From assembly GCA_039621445.1 (NCBI GenBank), contig CP154957.1, positions 37,044,382 to 37,108,381 of the forward strand: DNA of 64,000 nt, written 5' to 3'. Under the pieces are notes generated by a model. The model saw only the letters and a list, made by a program, of their open reading frames with translations. It was not told where the DNA came from and did not search any database. The translations under genes were made by a program, and so were the position numbers. Below, in pieces: positions 34,800 through 45,147 of this stretch (the stretch's first letter is position 1; every line of letters starts with the position of its first letter). This DNA is from Euglena gracilis. Its lineage: Eukaryota; Euglenida; Euglenophyceae; Euglenales.

Positions 34800-35625
34800 A
34801 ACCTTCCAACTTGCTTTAAAACAACCTTTAAATTGGGTTCAACACAATTTCTCCCAAGCTTCCAAAACCCATGCCACGACCTCAGTACGTGACGGGGCCA
34901 CCCAAGGGTGACCCCTGGGGTGACTGAATGCCACGTGCAATCCTGAGGTCCTGAGAAAGCTCAAGATTCGTCACGATGGGCAGCACAAACGTCCCAGATG
35001 GCGTGTCTTGCATGTCCTTCAGGTTAGTGCGGACCCACTCGAGCATGATGTCCGCGTTCATCCACCCACTTGGTCGTTGTCCCAGTGCAACGGTCGTCAA
35101 CCGCCTCCCGAACTTGCCGCTTGATCTTGCCTTTTTTGGCACCCTGGAATACCATGCCCCCCCCCCCGAGCTATTCCCATACCCGAACCTCGGGCATCCC
35201 ATAACGGATCATGCTTGGCAACTTTTTTTTGCATGTTCGCAAAAGATGGTCACTTTTGAGCACATTTGCCAAAAAGTGATTTTTGAAAACGGCCCAAAAA
35301 CGTCGATTTTTGGGCACTTTTTGGGGAAGTTCTTTATAAAAAGTGTTACGACAGTGAGCTATTCCCATCCCCCTATGGGAATAGCTCGGGGGGGGGGGGG
35401 GGGCAGCTCGAGGGGGGGAGATGCCTACAGTGTCAAAACAACAAACTCATTTGCCTCCGTCACACTCCCTCGTGGATGAAAGCCAAACGGTGAATATCTG
35501 CCTCTTCTTTTTCATGGTGCGGATGGGCACACATTGCTTTCCACCACGTTCCATTTGTGGTTGGCAACAAGACGGCCAAATGCAACACAAAATTTTGTGA
35601 AGCAGAATGCACGGCTGCCTTGGTG
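34800..35625. other. No gene recognised
   Basis: Mixed sequence with a G-run inverted pair (GAGCTATTCCCAT at 35168 and again at 35358-35390), possibly a small element. No supported exon. Confidence 0.4.
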
Positions 35626-35845
35626 AGGATGTATGTATGCATGTAATGTATGTATGTATGTATGTATGTATGTATGTATGTATGTATGTATGTATGTATG
35701 TATGTATGTATGTATGTATGTATGTATGTATGTATGTATGTATGTATGTATGTATGTATGTATGTATGTATGTATGTATGTATGTATGTATGTATGTATG
35801 TATGTATGTATGTATGTATGTATGTATGTATGTATGTATGTATGC
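35626..35845. repeat. (TATG)n tetranucleotide array, about 0.2 kb
   Basis: An almost pure TATG run. It is the reverse complement of the (CATA)n array 1.5 kb to the left, so the two are in inverted orientation. Confidence 0.98.
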
Positions 35846-35869
35846 TTTTAGAGGGGGTGTTCTCCCCGT

Positions 35870-36090
35870 GACCCCTCCCTCGGCCAATTTTTTTCTGAAA
35901 AAAATTGGCCGGTGATGCCTAATTCGACAAAATATTAAGGTAGATTCCTATTTTGAGGCATAAATTTTGCAAAATTTGGAATGGTGATGCCTAATTTGGT
36001 GTTAAAATTCTAATTTTAGGTTGGGAGATTCCAAATTTAACGATTTCCCCCAAAAATTCGTTTTTGGTGATTCCTAATTCACGATTTGAA
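35870..36090. repeat. Dispersed GGTGATKCCTAAT repeat, copy at 35.9 kb
   Basis: Contains GGCCGGTGATGCCTAATT, AGATTCCTATTTTGAGGC and GGTGATTCCTAATT. Related copies lie inverted at 37890-38020 plus 38233-38260, and direct at 44190-44400; shorter pieces are at 32680 and 52290-52430. It preserves the empty site of the 38021-38230 MITE. Confidence 0.7.
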
Positions 36091-36204
36091 CCACCCTAAA
36101 CCAACTACAAAATTTTTTTTCAAGGGCAAAATATTTTATGTAAAACCATAAACACACTTACACAAAGGAAAAAAAACCATAAAAAAAAAAACACTAAACA
36201 AAAA

Positions 36205-36362
36205 TTAAAAAATGCAAAAAAAAATGCAAAAAAATCCAAACATACGGCAACCAACTACAAAAAAATTTTCCAAGGCAAAATATTTTATGCAAAAAAATGC
36301 AAAAAAATGCAAAAAAAATGCAAATTTCGGGAAAACCTGATTATGCAAAAAAAATGCAAATT
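36205..36362. repeat. ATGCAAAAAAA-type A-rich tandem tract
   Basis: Repeated ATGCAAAAAAA units of 8-12 bp with variable A-runs. Confidence 0.8.
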
Positions 36363-36389
36363 ATGTAAGTTGCATTCCCCCCCCCTGGC

Positions 36390-36900
36390 TCGCCCCCATA
36401 CTTGTAGTTAGTGCGCCGCGGCGCTCCTGCCGCAGCGCAAAAAAAAAATTCCGCGGTGGTCGCGGCACACAGAAAGATTTTTGCCGCGGCTGTCGCGGCA
36501 CAAGCAAAATTTATTGCCGCGGTGGTCACGGCGCAAGGGGAAAAATTTTCCGCGGTGATTGCGGCGCAAAAAAAATTTCTGCCCGGAGCTCAAGAACGTA
36601 TTGGCAGCAACACAACACCCAACATTTTTTTTGTGGAAACAATTAGATTGATAGAAAGCGCTCACCCGGGCTTTTGGCAAAACAAAGCGTTGCCAAGGTA
36701 GCACCAGCCCCACCCGTTGAGGTTTCCAAAAAAAAGTTTCCGCGGCGGTCGCTGCGCATACACAAACCAGTGCCGCGGCATTTGCGGTGCACAGAAAATT
36801 TTCTGCCGCGGCGCTGCCGGTTACAAAAAAAATTTTCCGCGGTGGTCGTGGCGCACGGAAACATTTTTTTCCGGTCGCACTAATTGCAAGTATGCTCGCT
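36390..36900. mobile_element. Fold-back element with CCGCGG tandem repeats
   Basis: The inverted ends share ATACTTG, A/G, TTAGTGCG. Inside, about nine units of CCGCGG-N-GG-TCGCGGCGCA followed by A-rich/T-rich blocks (36418-36590 and 36735-36880) point in the same direction. No transposase, and the target duplication was not resolved. Confidence 0.6.
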
Positions 36901-37255
36901 CCCCTCCCTGGACCCCCCTCCCCCCACTGTGCCTGGCATAGACAAAAATTTTTGGTGAAAAAATCACAACTTTTTTGAGGCCCAAAAATGACCCAAAATG
37001 ACCATTTTCGGACAAAAAATTGGCAAATTTGGGGGCCGCGCGCTCTGCAGGCGGGCCAAAAAAAAGCACTTTTTTTGTTCAAAAATGGCCCCAAAATGGC
37101 AAAAAATGACCACTTTTGGGACCTGAAAACCACCGATTTTAGGATGCGTGCCGCCCGCGCAGCCGCCCTCGGACCCCCCTCCCCCCCCTCCCCCCCGCGC
37201 GGCCGCTCGCTCCCCCTCCCCCCCCCCCCCCCCCGCTGTGCCTGGCCTCCATATG
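36893..37255. repeat. Dispersed 0.37-kb repeat, copy A
   Basis: Closely matches 45480-45855: CTGTGCCTGGCATAG, then GGTGAAAAAATC, GGGGGCCGCGCGCTCTGCA, AAAATGACCA blocks, and a C-run ending in CTGTGCCTGGCCTCC. Parts are inverted relative to 61070-61180 and 62470-62560. Some ends (GGAGGCTAGGC/GCCTAGCCTCC) look like inverted repeats. Confidence 0.75.
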
Positions 37256-37730
37256 TGGGCATTTTTTTATTGTAAATGCCATTTTCAATTGTTCAAAGGG
37301 TGTTACCGTCTCAGCTGCCTTTGGCAGCCACCTTACCAGTTGAAATCGCATCTCTAGAAAATGAAATTGCAAAAATCCATTTCCGTCTTGGCCACCTTTG
37401 GCGGCCAGAACCTTTTCTGCTGGTTTCAATGCCTGAAATCTAGGGAACGTAGCAAAGGGTATTTGACCGACAACTTTTTTCTTCGTCCGAAGCTGATTTT
37501 TTTGGCACCCCATATCACTTTTGGCTTGGCTGTTTGAATGCAAAAACCATTGCCCATGAATGGTGTTGAGGACCCCCTCCCTCCATTTTTCTTGACCAGC
37601 TGAGTTTCGCCCAAAATCCGCAGGTCAATTTCAATGAAAGTGCTCAAATTTTGCAAAAAGTAAATAAAAAAAATGGCTTCGCTCCCCCCAGGTTGCGAAT
37701 TCGACAGTTCGGTTGAGTTCGGAGGATTTA

Positions 37731-37832
37731 TATCGAGAACTGTGTTCAAGACCACGGTTCGGGCGTGAAGCCAGTGCCTAGGCGTTAGCCCGACGATGTC
37801 CTAGGCAGTGGCTTCACGCCCGAACCATAGTA
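37731..37832. repeat. Fold-back of the GGTTCGGGCGTGAAGCC family
   Basis: Near-palindrome: CACGGTTCGGGCGTGAAGCC then CAGTGCCTAGG on one side and its complement on the other. Members of the same family are at 60870-60960 and 61981-62243. Confidence 0.85.
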
Positions 37833-38020
37833 AGAAAATTTTTCGCGGGTGGTTCGGGTCACGACACAGGGGGGGGGTCACGAGGGGGGGGGTCACATTT
37901 TCGGTGGCCAGATTAGAAATCACCAAAAACGAATTTTTGGTAAAAAATCCATTTTCGGCTCCAAAATAGGAATCCCCCAAACGGAAATTAGGAAATCTAC
38001 CGGAATATTTTGTCAAATTA

Positions 38021-38230
38021 ACGTGACCCCCCCCCCTATTTGTCACCCCCCCCTAATAGTCGCCCCCCCCCTTGGAGGGGCGACAATTAGGGGGGGGGGT
38101 TACCCATGGACCCATAGGAAATGTGGGGTAATTGAGTAACCCCCCCCCTAATTGTCACCCCCCCCCTAATAGTCGCCAGGGGGGGTCAAAACGCTCCCGG
38201 GGGGGTGCCATATAGGGGGGGGGGTCACGT
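38021..38230. mobile_element. TA-flanked poly-C MITE (ACGTGACC ends), copy 1
   Basis: The inverted ends are ACGTGACC plus a C-run and CTATTTGTCACC, flanked by TA (38019-38020, 38231-38232). The paralogous repeat at 35.9 kb (inverted) shows the unoccupied site AATTAGGCATCACC, so a TA duplication is directly supported. 210 bp, containing poly-C/poly-G blocks and GGCGACAATTAGG repeats. Confidence 0.85.
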
Positions 38231-38334
38231 TAGGCATCACCGGCCAAGCTTTTTAGAAAAAATGGCCGAAACAGGTCTTAAATCGGGTTGGGGGAGGGGG
38301 GTCATGGGGGGAACACCCCCTGTGAAGTTTTTTT

Positions 38335-38560
38335 TTCAAATGTGTGAAAGTGTTTCCAAATCCGTGTTTTCTGGTGCGAAAAATCATGCTTTCAACCCAA
38401 AAAAATGAATGTTGTAGAGATAAAAAATGCACTTTTTCCTAAAAAAAACATTGCAAAAAATTTTTCCCCCAAACCCTCCATGACGTTTTTTTGTTTTTTT
38501 TAAAAAAACATGTTTTTTTTTGTTTCAAAAAAAAACAAGCCGTCAACCTTGGACACACGG
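38335..38560 (+). repeat. Dispersed repeat, copy at 38.4 kb
   Basis: The partner of 34149-34390. It ends in CAAGCCGTCAACCTTGGAC and leads into the repeated ORF start at 38598. Confidence 0.75.
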
Positions 38561-38597
38561 TCATGTAACTCGTTTTTACCCAGCATTTTCTACCAAG

Positions 38598-38834
38598 ATG
38601 ATGCCCGCCCCGCCGGGTGCCGTCACAACCGTTGCAGTCAATGTGATCCCCCCCACCCCGGCACAATATTTGGCTGGGGCTGCCGCCACACCTCGGACTG
38701 CAGCCGCTGGTCACAAACAGTTGTTCGGGGATACATTCGTTGGAAGTTGCCCCAAAGGAGGTTTGGTGAAAAGAAACTGGTTGCTTTGGGGGCAGCCCGG
38801 GATTTCCAAAAGGTTTGTAACCTTCGAGTTATAA
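38598..38834 (+). pseudogene. Repeated ORF start of unknown element (copy 1)
   Basis: ATG-initiated frame with VTTVAVNVIPPTPAQYLAG and AGHKQLFGDT. A - strand copy at 61757-61890 conserves both the protein (TTVAVNATPPTPAQFLAG, TGNKQLFGDT) and about 40 bp upstream (CGTTTTTACCCAGCATTTTC and ATGTAACTC). Amino-acid conservation with silent differences suggests a transposon gene that was translated. The product is not recognised; the frame continues briefly and decays. Confidence 0.5.
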
Positions 38835-38921
38835 GACTACTTTCCGCAATTTTGTGCTCTTTTCAAGGCCGCTTCCCTTCGTGAGAAGCGGCGATAGGCG
38901 GAGGAAGAGGAGGTCCCCGTT

Positions 38922-39116
38922 GTGTCCGAGGAAGAAATTTTGCACTTGTTCGAGAAGACCAACTGGTCAAGTTTCCTGGAAAGCCATAGGTTGAACATCC
39001 TCCTGATTGCGTACAACTTGGGCCAAAGGCCTGAGGCGTTTTTGGAGCTGACGGTGGGGTGTTTTCACCCTATAAGAGCGGGAGGGGGGCACCGAAGTTT
39101 TGGTGAAGTAACGTGA
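38922..39116 (+). pseudogene. Possible tyrosine-recombinase fragment
   Basis: The frame reads ILLIAYNLGQRPEAFLELTV, resembling the first-Arg box of tyrosine recombinases (GLR-x-x-E-x-L-x-L). It is cut by the TA-flanked MITE at 39111. No His-x-x-Arg or Tyr box was found nearby. A Crypton-like source is only a guess. Confidence 0.25.
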
Positions 39117-39316
39117 CCCCCCCCCCTATATGGCACCCCCCAGGGAGCGTTTTGACCCCCCCTGGCGACAATTAGGGGTGGGTGACAATTAGGGGTGGGT
39201 ACTCAATTTACCATGCATGTCCATAGGTCCATGGGCACCCCCACCCCTAATTGTCGCCCCCCAAGGGGGGGGGCGACAATTAGGGGTGGGTGACATATAG
39301 GGGGGGGGGGTCACGT
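39111..39316. mobile_element. TA-flanked poly-C MITE (ACGTGACC ends), copy 2
   Basis: Same family as 38021-38230: TA, ACGTGACC plus a C-run and CTATATGGCACC on the left, the inverse on the right, and TA at 39317-39318. The interior repeats GGCGACAATTAGGGGTGGGT in both orientations. Confidence 0.85.
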
Positions 39317-39452
39317 TATCCAAAACAGAAATCGGCCCAGTGCAATCAGGAAAACGCCGGAAAGCCCTTGCGGGAGCAGATCATGATGCCGCGGGATAAC
39401 CCCAAACTTTGAGGGGTGGAGGCGTGGCGGCGGCAGAAGGCACTCGTGCCAG

Positions 39453-39835
39453 ATGCCGCCGCCCCCTCGGTGCCTTTTTGGCGTCGTGTTTTGTGCTTGT
39501 GCAGCTTGCGTGATTGATCCTCCACTGTTGTTTGATGGGCAAGCGGTCATCAAACAATGTGAGGACCAACGCCGGGCACAGTGTGGCCAAAAAATCAGAT
39601 TCCGACATCTGAAAGCATCCACGTTCAGGGGATACCTGAACGCCGTTGCCCGAATTCACGCCTCAAAGGCAAAAACCCCGTTTACACCATCCTTTGAAAT
39701 GCAACTCCCACAGCTGCAAAAATTAATGGCGGCTGCTCTGACCCGCGAGGCAACCAAAAAAGCCATTGGTGGGGCTGCGCACCCTCCAGAGGATATTCTG
39801 CAACCTGAAAGCACTTTCGCACTTTCAGAGCTTTT
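39453..39835 (+). pseudogene. ORF fragment, possibly recombinase core-binding domain
   Basis: An open frame with KASTFRGYLNAVARIHASKA and LQKLMAAALTREATKKAI, resembling the SAM-like N-terminal domain of tyrosine recombinases. No catalytic boxes follow; the frame runs into the 39876 hairpin. Low confidence. Confidence 0.25.
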
Positions 39836-39875
39836 TTTTTGCCCAAAATTTTCAAAATATGCAGAACCCGATTTC

Positions 39876-39952
39876 ATGCCCTGTAATTCGTGTTCACCCT
39901 GAACACAATTATCAGGGCATTGTGTTCAGGGTGAACACGAATTACAGGGCAT
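39876..39952. repeat. Perfect 34-bp-arm hairpin
   Basis: The arms at 39876-39909 and 39919-39952 are exact inverse complements (starting ATGCCCTGTAATTCG) around a 9-nt loop. A partial third copy of the arm (GCCCTGTAATTTGTATTCAC) follows at about 39978. Confidence 0.95.
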
Positions 39953-40245
39953 ATGAAAGCGAGTTCAGGAATTATCGCCCTGTAATTTGTATTCACAACC
40001 CCGAATTAAAGGGCAGGCGCCGGGCCTCTGAACACGGTTACAAAAAAAGCAGAGCAACAGAAACTGCAAGAAGCGCAAGGCAGGTATGCTCCCAACCCTT
40101 CCACCTGAAATAAGAACAAATTTTAAACTTGCCTCAGATGCCGAAACGAAGAAAGGAGGCAACAGAGAATTGAGATGCATTCACACAGAAAGTGTTCACA
40201 CCTTGCAGTGTGACCTGTACCTCTCGGGTAAAAAAAACACTTCCC

Positions 40246-40320
40246 ACAGCTCGGCACGGCTTGGCACGGCTCGGCACGGCTCGGCACGGCACGGCTCGGC
40301 ACGGCTCGGCACGGCTCGCA
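40246..40320. repeat. GGCTCGGCAC decamer tandem repeat
   Basis: About six to seven units of GGCTCGGCAC or a close variant, just beyond the 3' end of the non-LTR element. Confidence 0.9.
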
Positions 40321-42247
40321 CGTGTCTCACGCGTGTCGTGCCCGCGCGTCGCCCGTGCGAGCGTGTCGCCCGTGTCGGCGTGCTGTTCTTTGCCGTCGGG
40401 ACGGGCGGGTGCACTGGATGCGAATGGGGCCGACAAGGGTCCCATCCTCGGCTTGGCGCTCTCTTTGCCATCCTTCCATGTCCACCGCCGCCACTGCGGT
40501 GGCTCCTTGTATGCTCCTGGCTCTCGACAGCGTCTCTTGCGGCGTGGCCGTTGGAGGTAACTCATCATGCCCTCTGGTTGTGGCGGCGGCAGAGAGCTGT
40601 TCAGCCACAAAGGCCATCAAGGTTGCAGATATACGTTGCCAAATGTCTGCGGCCAGGTGCTGCCTTGCCCATCCTTGCTTGTCACCGAGGGCTTGCTTCA
40701 CCAGGCGGCCAAGGAGACCAGACCCCAATGGGCCCAGGCCCGACCACGGATGGAAGGACAGAGGGCTGAATAACCATCCTGCGGCTTCACATACAGGTTG
40801 GTTCTTTGTGATCTTCTTGTCCCGAGGTGAGACCCCTCGGAAGAGGACATGGTAGCACCATCTCCGACGCAAAAAAAGAACAGAAAAGGGCCCACACCCC
40901 TCTGGGTAAGGCCAGCGAGAATCGAAGTGAAACCGCCCAAGTGACAGACGGGTGCAACGGCTCGCGGTGACCTGTTCCATTGCTGCCATGTTCCTTAAGG
41001 CAATATTCTCGTCCCACGACAAATCCTTCCGGAGGGGGGTGGAACACCAGAGGTCGACTGCCACCAAGCAAGGAAAGAAGCTTTGAAGAACATCTTGCCA
41101 CAACGAGACAAATGCTGCCTCCGACTGCAATCGATGCCCCACACAACCGCCTGGCTCCAAACGATACCAAACAAAGGCATGGGAACCAAATTCCCAGCAA
41201 CAAAGTACCGCCTCCTCCTCGGGCTCGTCTGGTGCTCCTTGCCCCCTGTGTGGGGACTCCATGGATCCCTTCGGGGACCACCTGCTATGCTGCAAAAAGA
41301 ACAAACTCGTGCAACGTCACTGTGCCTTGATGGGGCGTAGTGCAGGCAGCTTTCTGAGTGTCCAGCCGGGACGCGCTGGCAATGGTCCTCAGAGAGCATG
41401 GAGTACACACCAAGACAGAGGTGGCAATCGGTGGGAAGATGCGCCCAGCGGATGTGGCCCTGCATGGGGTTGACCCTGCACTTTGTCTGTCCACCACTGC
41501 TGCCTTCTGTGGTCTTCTTCTATGTCCGATGGATGATTCTTCTCAATCCAATCTGGCAGTGGCTCGAAGTGAGGGCCGAGTGTGCCGCGCAGATCCACAG
41601 CCACCTTCTTGAAATCCGGGGGCAAGGCGCAGGCCTCGGGCGGAAAGCTCAAAAGTTGTGACCGCTGTTGTGCACATAGAATCCCTGCCATTCTGGTTGG
41701 TGCTTGGAGGACGAGGGGATCCTTCACCCCGAGACCGGCCATGCGTAGGGGGAGTGAACATTGTGTTGAACATCAGGTTGAGCATGTGCTCTTGCGTTAT
41801 TGTCTTGATGCCTGCAAGGTGATGCATTTCCTACGCACCATGAACATGGACACCCTACAAGAGCCAATCCAAGCAGCGGTGCGGATCATCCGGAAGACGT
41901 GGGATGACATCATGGGCCAGCCGGCATCAAATGATGGTGAGGACGTGACATGCTTCTTGGAGCTTGTCCACTGCCGCTTGCATCTCGGCTTTGCGGAAGG
42001 ATGTTGAAAGTGGGTGTCAAGGTACTCGGGGAATTGATCACAACAAATCAAAATGGTTTCCATCCGATGTCCGTGTCTGTGCAGGACCCCACAGGCGGCA
42101 TTTTTGGAGGTTGAGATGCACGCCAAGATGTGCAGAACTCACGCTGATGGTTGCCAATGCTGCAGCCAAGGAGTCCATGGAACCCACGAGGTGACCATCA
42201 TCCAGATACCACACGTTCATCTTCAAATCTTTGGGCAGCGCCAGGAC

Positions 42248-42550
42248 AGGGGAGGGGTGCGCGGGGGTTTTCCAAGAAAATTTTCTTTGGCGCGGCTGAC
42301 ATGGCGTGGCGAGGGGGTCTGAAAAGGGGGGGGAGGGGGGGAGTAAAATGGCGTGGCGAGGGGGTCAGTGAGTCAGGGGTGTGCCGACCCCCCATGGTCA
42401 CCGAATGACCAGTGAGCAAGGAGTGCAGCAAGGAGACCCTTTGGGTCCCCTCTTCTTTGCATTGGCGTGGCAAGATGTGATCCGGGACCCCCTCGCCACG
42501 CCAACCCCCCCCCCCTAGCCGGACGGCTCGCCACGGCGTGCCGACCCCCC
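42248..42550. mobile_element. GC-tract MITE in the non-LTR element, split by an inversion
   Basis: Carries the same parts as the intact copy at 46887-47123 (TCGGCACGCCGTGGCGAG..., GTGCGCGGGGGTTTTCC, TGGCGTGGCGAGGGGGTC). The two halves (42248-42393 and 42489-42550) face each other around 95 bp of RT sequence because 42248-42488 is inverted. Confidence 0.75.
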
Positions 42551-42647
42551 ATGGTTGTAGAGGGCGGAATGCTGTGCATAAGGCAAATGTGCCCATGCCT
42601 CAAGCTCTGGGGCCCGATTGCGGACTGCTTTCAGGAGGGCTTGCCGG

Positions 42648-43061
42648 CAGAGCTGGCGTTTTTTTGTTTTTTTTAAAAAAAACAACAAAAAAACACGTTT
42701 TTTTGAAAAAAAACGGCAAAAAAAAACATTTTTTTAAAAAAAAAACGGCCGAATCAAGCGCCAAGTCGCCGGCAACGGAAAAACTCAAAAAAAACACCAC
42801 ACACATGCAACCTCCCCCCTTCCTCGGTTTTGTATTGACCTTTTGAAGCATGGGCAAAAGAGGTTGGTTGAGAAAATAGCTATAAAAGTGACAGAAAAAA
42901 ATGCAACAATTCCAAGATCATGTTGGGAACTGCCCAAAAAAAATGAAATTTTTTTCCACCATACCCCCGCTAGCGTTTTTTTTGTTTTTTTTAAAAAAAC
43001 ACAAAAAAAAACCAAAAAAACCGTTTTTTGTTTTTTGTTTTTTTTTTGACTGCCGGCTTTG
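42648..43061. mobile_element. hAT-type MITE in the non-LTR RT domain
   Basis: The ends CAGAGCTGGCG and GCCGGCTTTG are imperfect inverted repeats. CTTGCCGG flanks both sides (42640-42647, 43062-43069), an exact 8-bp duplication. Removing the element and one flank copy leaves the RT frame open (AIDRQALLKAVR). The interior has T-tract/A-tract hairpins like those of the CATAGCTGGC family. Confidence 0.85.
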
Positions 43062-44009
43062 CTTGCCGGTCAATTGCGTTGAACGCGTTCTGTAGGTCCA
43101 CTTGCAGGATAGCCCATGTATCTACTTGGCCGTGTTCTGCAAAGGATTGCACCCCTTGGGCCATGGTCTCACAAGCCCCTTCGGTGGTGACTCCGCATTG
43201 ATGCGGGTGCAGCTCTGATGCCCGTTGCTTGACACACGGGGTGAGGTCTTGGCGAACTTGCCCACAAAGCGGCGGAGGGTGTTCCCCACTGCAATGGGGC
43301 GAATGTTCAGACTGCCACTGGGGCCGTCCTTCCTCAATGGAATCAAGGTGGCCGATGAGATGAAGGGCATTGCTTGTGCTTGCAGTGACCCTTCCAGGGC
43401 CGCTTTGGAGAACGTGCGCAGTGCTGCCAACACCATTGCCGCTGCACCGGCGTCCACACGCACTACATCCTGGAGGTGTTGGGGTCAGAGTCCAGTCCAT
43501 CTGGGCCTGCAGCGGCTGCTCTTGGAAAAGAGAGTAACATCTCACGGAGAAACTTATTCAAGTCATGTTGCTCTTGAGAGGATTCCACCATCGGGAATGG
43601 AAACACTTTGGAGATAGGCTCCACAAAGATGACGTCTGGCCTTCTTGGATGCAGATCTCTGAGCTTTGCCTGCACCTTGTGGTCCAACGGATCGTGCAAC
43701 CCATCAGACATGAGATGGCGCACCGCCTTGCCAAATGCTCCATTTTCCATCAAGCCCCGCAGCGTGTTCAGGAATGGGGCTTCCCGCAGCCTGTCCACTT
43801 TGTCCTCCAGGGATGGAAATGCCGTGCTTTTTTGTTTCTTGCGGTCCGTCCGAGGGATGCCCTGGCGAAACTCGTCCCACAACGAAGCCAGGTCTCCTGC
43901 CTTGAAGCGATCAACTCGTGATCTGATAAGTTGGGCAGCTTGTCCCTTGTGGCCCTTGCCACCTCGAGGCGACCAGAGGGTCACCTTTTGAAACAAGGCC
44001 CAATCTACG

Positions 44010-44465
44010 AGGGGGGTGTTCCCCCCGTGACCCCCCCCGTGACCCCCCCCGTGCCCCCCCCCCCCGTGCCCCCCCACCACACCACAACAAAACCCCACAA
44101 CACAACCCACAAACACCAAAAATGACTGCTCCCCCCCCCCCGTGCCCCCCCCCCCCGTGACCCGAACAAGGATCCTTTTCGGCGAAATTTTTGTCGGGAA
44201 AAATATTGGCTCGTGATGCCTAATTTGATAAAATTCTGGGGCAGATTCTTAATTTTGAGGCGTATTTTTCAAATTTGGGCTTGGTGATTCCTAATTTGGT
44301 GTCAAAATCCAATTTTAGGTGTGGGGATTCCTAATTTGTGGAATTTTTCTCCAAAAATTTCGACTCGGTGATTCCTAATTTTGCCACCCAAAATGTTGTG
44401 TTCCCCACCTTGCCCCCCCCCCCCGTGACCCCCCCCCTGCCCCCCCCCCGTGACCCGAACCCCCC
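44010..44465. repeat. Poly-C GTGACCC repeats around a GGTGATTCCTAAT copy
   Basis: Runs of C followed by GTGACC or GTGCC lie at 44020-44075, 44130-44165 and 44405-44460. Both outer ends of the central block read GTGACCCGAAC. The centre (44190-44400) is the dispersed GGTGATKCCTAAT repeat. Likely an inverted-repeat element with eroded ends. Confidence 0.55.
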
Positions 44466-44584
44466 CCAAGAGCTCAGCGCCCCCCCCCCCATACCTTCCC
44501 ATACCCATTTTGTTCTTTTTCTTGGACTTCATTGACCCATGAATGACCAAATACCCATGGGTTTTGGGCCAAAACAGGGGGGGA

Positions 44585-45020
44585 AATGCGGTTCGCATTT
44601 TTTTCGCATTTTTGCGCATTTTTTCAAATTTTCCAAAAATGCGCATTTTTGCGCATTTTTTTCGCATTTTTTTTGCGCATTTTTTCGTTTTTTTCTGCGC
44701 ATTTTTTTTGCTTTTTGGCACATTTTTTCGTGATTTTCCAAAATTTTCGCATTTTTTTACCATTTTTTGCAATTTTTTGCAAAAATTTGAAATTTTCGAC
44801 TTTTTTTGATACTTACATTTTCCTCATTATTCTACATAATTTCTTCAAATTTGGTGCCACTTTTGCATGTTTTTGGGTAATTTTTGCATTTTCGTGATTT
44901 TTGCGCATTTTTTTCTCGGATTTTGCACATTTTTGTGCATTTTTTCCAAAAATGCGCATTTTTTGCGCATTTTTTTTGCGCATTTTTGCGCATTTTTGCG
45001 CATTTGTTGCGCATTTTTTT
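44585..45020. repeat. GCGCATTTTT tandem array
   Basis: About 30 irregular units of GCGCATTTTT/TCGCATTTTT, with gaps. Similar short arrays in the opposite orientation occur at 20256-20460 and 28360-28520, and one at 59130-59180. Confidence 0.85.
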
Positions 45021-45147
45021 CCGAGGCCGGGCGAGCGCATTTCCCCCCCCCCTGCCAAAAACGGGGGGTCGGGGGGGGGTCGAAAAACGCTCATTTTGGG
45101 TGACCCCATGGGACCTAATAGTCGTGCACAGTGCCTTCATTGTGGTA

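Larger units (their letters stand above)
40330..44010 (-). pseudogene. Non-LTR retrotransposon (RT polyprotein), rearranged
   Basis: On the - strand, 5' to 3': an N-terminal region (WALFQKVTLWSPRGG), the RT block IRPIAVGNTLRRFVGK, QVDLQNAFNAIDR (first Asp), GVQQGDPLGPLLFALA, VWYLDDGHLVG (YxDD variant LDDG), the thumb (GLGVKDPLVLQAP, QQWWTDKV), a cysteine motif (CPLCGDSMDPFGDHLLCC), RPADVALHGVD, and a C-terminal AGWLFSPLSFHPWSGLGP. Two of these blocks are on the + strand because of internal inversions (42248-42488 and about 41061-41480). Two mobile elements are inserted, and frameshifts occur near 43465 and 43250. The domain set is like that of non-LTR elements of algae and dinoflagellates. 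No endonuclease domain was seen. Confidence 0.8.

Noticed and set aside
33346-35845. A CRISPR array
   Set aside because: Short tetranucleotide tandem repeats without spacers, no cas genes, and a eukaryotic context.
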